A stretch of DNA of 64,000 bases from Liolophura sinensis. Lineage: Eukaryota; Mollusca; Polyplacophora; Chitonida; Chitonidae. The stretch spans positions 11,434,163 through 11,498,162 of the forward strand of contig NC_088297.1 of the NCBI RefSeq assembly GCF_032854445.1. Reading direction: 5' to 3'. The position numbers and the translations under genes are program-made. Below are positions 60,250-64,000 of this stretch, one piece after another. Position 1 is the stretch's first letter. The number at the start of each line of letters is the position of its first letter. A model generated the notes under the pieces. That model searched no databases. It was not told the DNA's origin and was given only the letters and a program-made list of their open reading frames with translations.

Positions 60250-60830
60250 TTTTGACTGGTGTCAAGAATATTTCACTTATACGACGGCGGCCAGAATTAT
60301 GCTGGGAGGAAACCGGGCATAGCTGGGGGTGGGGGGGAAACCCACGACCAGGTTTCTGGCAGGCCTTCCCACTTACAGGCGGAGAGTGAGTGAGTGAGTG
60401 CTTGGGGTTTAACGTCGTACTCAACAATTTTTCAGTCATATGACGACGAAGGAATCATTAGGGTGCATGTACGTGTAATGTGGCTCCTTGTTGCACGACG
60501 GATTTCCACCGCTCTTTTATTTAGTGCTGCTTCACTGAGACGACTTACCGAAGGCAAGTAAGCCGCCCCGTCCGAGCCATTATACTGATACGGGTCAACC
60601 AGTCGTTGCACGATCCCCTTCATGCCGAACGCCAAGCGAGGAAGTTACAACTTCCTCTTTTAAAGTCGTAGGTGTGACTCGATCAAGGATTGATCCTGGA
60701 TCTACCGGTCTACAGGCGGAGAAGATACCGGCGTGAGCTGGAGTTGAACTCCCAGAGACCGCACTGGTGAGAGGTTGCAGGGTCATTACGCTGCGATAAC
60801 CAACGAGCCATGGAGGCCCCCGCATTTGCC
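60250..60830 (-). mobile_element. V-SINE interrupted by a family 2 SINE
   Basis: Tail and domain at 60,250-60,385, head at 60,711-60,830 (reverse complement has ggggcctccatggctcgttg). Same insertion as 18,181-18,431 in A. Confidence 0.85.
60386..60710 (-). mobile_element. SINE family 2, nested, with 12-bp target-site duplication
   Basis: tacaggcggaga at 60,374-60,385 and 60,711-60,722. Slightly 5'-truncated (starts within the tRNA-like head). Neither A nor B has it. Confidence 0.92.
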
Positions 60831-62250
60831 TTTTGAAAACGGTCTGTATTTACATTTTCAATATACGGACCTATTTATATATTTTTTTTGAAATGAAAAT
60901 ATTGTGTCTCATTTTAAATGACCTTGCATACATCAACAATTATCCTTAATAAAATGAAAAGTCATGGTCGATCATTCAACTTGAATCTTTTACAACATAT
61001 CACAACATGCTAAAATAACAAACAACAAATCTTTACGTGCACTCTCTCACTGTAATCAAACAAGATGGCCGCGGGTGAGAAGAGAGTGAAGCCTACACAA
61101 GATTTACATTATAACACAGAATATGGAAGGTGTCAAGTACTGTAAATGAAGTAACGTTTCACTTCAGGCCTGGAGGATCTTTCAATCGTTGACCTACTAA
61201 ACGTTATGAATTAACTGAATTTTAGGCACAGTTCCACACATAACATGTACACCTTCGACGATTCCATATGAAGGTTAATAAAGTGAATTACGAGTGGTAT
61301 AGCTACATAAATATCACACAGTTATTACACATTGCATTATTTCTTCCTGTATTGTAAATTAAAAACACAATGCCTCCTTTCATGCCTTATGGTATCTCTC
61401 TGGGGTCGACTCTCCGCCTTATCATATCGCCCTGGGGGGGAATATCCACCTTATCGTATCTCTCTGAGGCCGACTAGAGAGATATCTCTCTGGTCAAGCC
61501 AGGGGTGGATTCATTTAGAGATTGCTATTTATCTAGTAAATTTATCAATTTAAACCTCAAAAATATATCCCCTGTTCCACGATATCTACCTTCCACTTTT
61601 CACTACAACATATGAAAATCTCAACCTAACGTGACACCATTTTTTTAAAGGCTGTGTTTGCTGGAAGTGAAGTCACAGCACTTTCTGACCTTGGTAACCT
61701 CCAGAGCCCAGTAATTCGAAAGTCTATTAGCTAATACTGACATTTTTATATTTTAAATTTTATCCATACTCTGCAGCCAATGCAGTTGAAAATATAACAG
61801 CAGAAGTTTTAGTTGATATTTAATATACTGGAATACAATTTTGTTAAGCTAAGTAGAAAATCGAAGGCTTGGCTTAAGGTAAATCTGATAATAGGGCCTA
61901 AGTCTTAAACAAGGTTTGAACAATCGGGCAAACAGTTTTCAGTTCTACTCAAAACAGACGAAATTGTAATACATTTCATCTGGGTACAAAATCGCAGTGC
62001 AACAAGCTATAGTGCTTCAACAACCTAAAATGTCTGTGTTACCGTATTATCCTATCACTGCTCCTTCATTATTTAGCACGTAGGTAAATCGTGGACGAAA
62101 TTGTCCGAATTGCGCATGTGTAATCTAGAGTTTGTCTGCTCTAGCAGACATCAGAAGTTTTTTCTTTGTCACCACAACTCATGGAACAAGGGAGATAGCC
62201 TTGCGATCTTTTTTATGCCCCATCTTTCGGGTCATATTATTAGGGGAGTT
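60831..62250. other. Non-coding sequence shared with A 16,400-18,180
   Basis: No conserved coding frame. The last shared bases are gggtcatattattaggggag near 62,231-62,250. Confidence 0.55.
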
Positions 62251-63530
62251 TCGAGTTCTAACTCTTCTATCGCTAAAGGTAAAACAGTCCTACTGTATCA
62301 TGTGACCTATCAAAAAGCTAAGGCAACTACTGCAGGATCACTTTTACTATGACATGGGCGTCTGACAAAAAGGTATTTGGAGTAGACAAAAAATGGAGAA
62401 AATAAAGGTCATTTTGTGCCTCTGTAACACGGTGAGACAAGTGAGAATATTTCGCTTATACGACGGCTGCTACCGTTCTAGTGGAGGAATATATTAGCTA
62501 AAGAGACATGCCGCCGACGGCGAACAGCCGGGTACTTGTTTTAGACGTTTTTAGAGTTCCAGGCGTCTACTAAGCAGACATTAGATGACTTTGAGTGAAC
62601 AACCGAATGGTCAGTTTTATCTGGGGTTTCCCCTCGATCATCAACTCACTTAAGTCCCTGTATTCAGAAAGGCTGATTTTTGGAGTCAGTTACCTCCCCT
62701 TGTTGTCTAGACGACAGGAGATATTCAGCGAACTTGAAATGTCAGATACGGTATTGTGTTGTAATCATGCATGCGGTCTGTCACGTAATCTCAGTTCTGC
62801 CATACAGATCGTTGGATATTATGAATACCTTACAAAACATTATCGATAGAAACGTATTTGGTTTACTAGGCTTATAATTCGCTTTCATTCTGTCACAATG
62901 TTTGCATGTGTGATTCAGGAGCCAACGTTATATTGTGGGAATCTGTGCGTTGCCTGATTTGAATGTCATCTCGTCGGGCGGACTTTTCAGACCAGTCACG
63001 GACCTCTCTTTATAACTGTCCTACTTGACGTTTTTCGGGAAAAAAAGGTCCAGGAGGTTTAGTTACGTGTAGAAGTCAAATGTAGCTCATTTTTATATTC
63101 ATCTGAAACATCTCAACAATTCTGAATTTCTTTCGGCGACATGTCCATTTTTAAGTACAGGAAGAAAGAATATAACAAGAATGGGCGCAGGACAGCACTC
63201 AGCAGCCATCAGAGTCAATGTAATAGTCTTACGGCCTACATAGTAAAACCAGAGCAGCGACGACAGTGTGATAGTTAGCAAATGGTCACACGGTACGGGT
63301 CAAATTCGGAACGTTGTCAGTTTCCCTCAGCTATAGAGTTTTATTCTGATGCATGTAAATGCTTAAGAGTAATTTCTGATCAGCGACGATAGTCTGAAAG
63401 TTAGCAAATAGTTACACGTAACCGGTGAAATAGCACTTCTTATCAATTTACCTCAGTTTTATTCTAACTGTTGATGTAAATGTTAAAGAGTAAAACCAGA
63501 ACAGCGATAATAGTGTGACAGCTGGCAAGT
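62251..63530. other. C-only segment of about 1.3 kb with DR48 remnants
   Basis: Includes a small V-SINE tail remnant (62,443-62,487) and two or three DR48 pieces (63,230-63,530: accagagcagcgacgacagt, gttagcaaatggtcacac). It replaces the tail of the V-SINE whose head remains at 63,531-63,665. Confidence 0.55.
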
Positions 63531-63860
63531 AGGTTGGTGGCAGACCTTCCCACTTACGGCCGGAGAGGAAGCCAGCATGAACTGGAGTTGAACTCACAGC
63601 GACCGCATTGATGAGAGGCTTCTGGGTCATTACGCTAGCGCGCTAACCAACTGACCCAAGGAGGCCCCAGAAAAGCTAACTAATAGAAACTTATGCTTCC
63701 TCTGGGACCAAGGCATCAGCAGGGTTACATGTAGGTAATTCTGTTCTATTGTAAATAATGTACATTCATTAGGTTATGCTTTTGGTGGGATGAAACTGGA
63801 CTGAGCCCGGAGAGAAACCCACGTAAGCCCGGAGAGAAAGCCAGCAACAGGTTGACTTGA
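63531..63860 (-). mobile_element. V-SINE head (63,531-63,665) and a second truncated V-SINE (63,775-63,860)
   Basis: First: reverse complement has ggggcctccttgggtcagtt and gtgagttcaactccag, orthologous to 16,151 (A) and 36,886 (B). Second: central-domain remnant orthologous to 15,825 and 36,545. Confidence 0.75.
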
Positions 63861-64000
63861 TCTCACATCGACAGCAGTTTGAAAGGGTCTTGGATCATTG
63901 TGATGCGCTTGGAATTACCATTCTTGACTTCTATTTTTCCAATACATTATTTTGCATGCCAGGGTCATATTCCTTAACAAATAAGGATAATCAATTCGGG

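Larger units (their letters stand above)
49606..64000 (-). repeat. Right arm of large inverted duplication (block C)
   Basis: Reverse complement of 15,663-31,212. Continues past the right edge. C-only sequence: about 0.5 kb at 56,899-57,395, a nested SINE at 60,386-60,710, and about 1.3 kb at 62,251-63,530. C lacks the A-only inserts at 19,361, 25,801, 28,293 and 30,205. Confidence 0.93.

Noticed and set aside
15663-64000. Inverted duplication as an assembly artefact of two haplotypes
   Set aside because: Haplotype duplication normally yields direct copies, and the arms differ by private insertions with clean target duplications. Not fully excluded without reads.

Overview
The window is AT-rich, intron-containing animal DNA, most likely from a marine mollusc. 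The evidence is a spliced SLCO/OATP transporter gene with Kazal-like exon, a metazoan-type alpha-1,3-fucosyltransferase (GT10), and dense tRNA-headed SINEs of the V-SINE type known from molluscs (RUDI-like, named from memory of the family). No species can be assigned from sequence alone. There are no bacterial-style operons, CRISPR arrays or convincing functional RNA genes. Only two gene families are supported as protein-coding: one OATP gene and two fucosyltransferase copies. Nearly every other long open frame lies in a short tandem repeat whose unit keeps all frames open.

Layout. (1) 1-8,600: the minus-strand OATP gene. Six coding exons were read directly (7859-7160, 6800-6714, 5968-5738, 2000-1836, 1010-821, 349-202). 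All junction phases agree and give 507 residues; the 3' end is off the left edge. (2) 9,570-20,824: block A1, non-coding, with a 26-unit 48-bp minisatellite, a second unrelated 48-bp minisatellite and many SINEs. (3) 20,825-31,212: block A2, with fucosyltransferase copy 1 (minus strand) and a 1.7-kb CTGT-type array. (4) 31,213-38,704: block B, a diverged direct copy of A1. (5) 38,705-49,605: single-copy spacer holding a retrotransposon fragment, a TIR element, a (TA)n hairpin and several SINEs. (6) 49,606-64,000: block C, an inverted copy of A2 and then of A1 back to about 15,663, with fucosyltransferase copy 2 (plus strand). Block C runs off the right edge.

The main result is this architecture: a large, diverged inverted duplication (arms about 14-15.5 kb, spacer about 18.4 kb), with a third direct copy of one arm's outer part inside the spacer. 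The fucosyltransferases sit one in each arm, point away from each other, are both open over the whole visible catalytic region, and differ at 17 of 364 residues. Comparing copies gives a relative history of insertions: a SINE filled in A but empty in C, another filled in B but empty in A, a SINE nested in a SINE only in C, and a deletion in B that looks like recombination between two SINEs. Pieces of the same 48-bp minisatellite lie at the left of A1, at the A2/B junction and beside the inner edge of C, so it is a candidate substrate for the rearrangement.

All comparisons were made by eye; identities are approximate unless counted, and family names for repeats are provisional.
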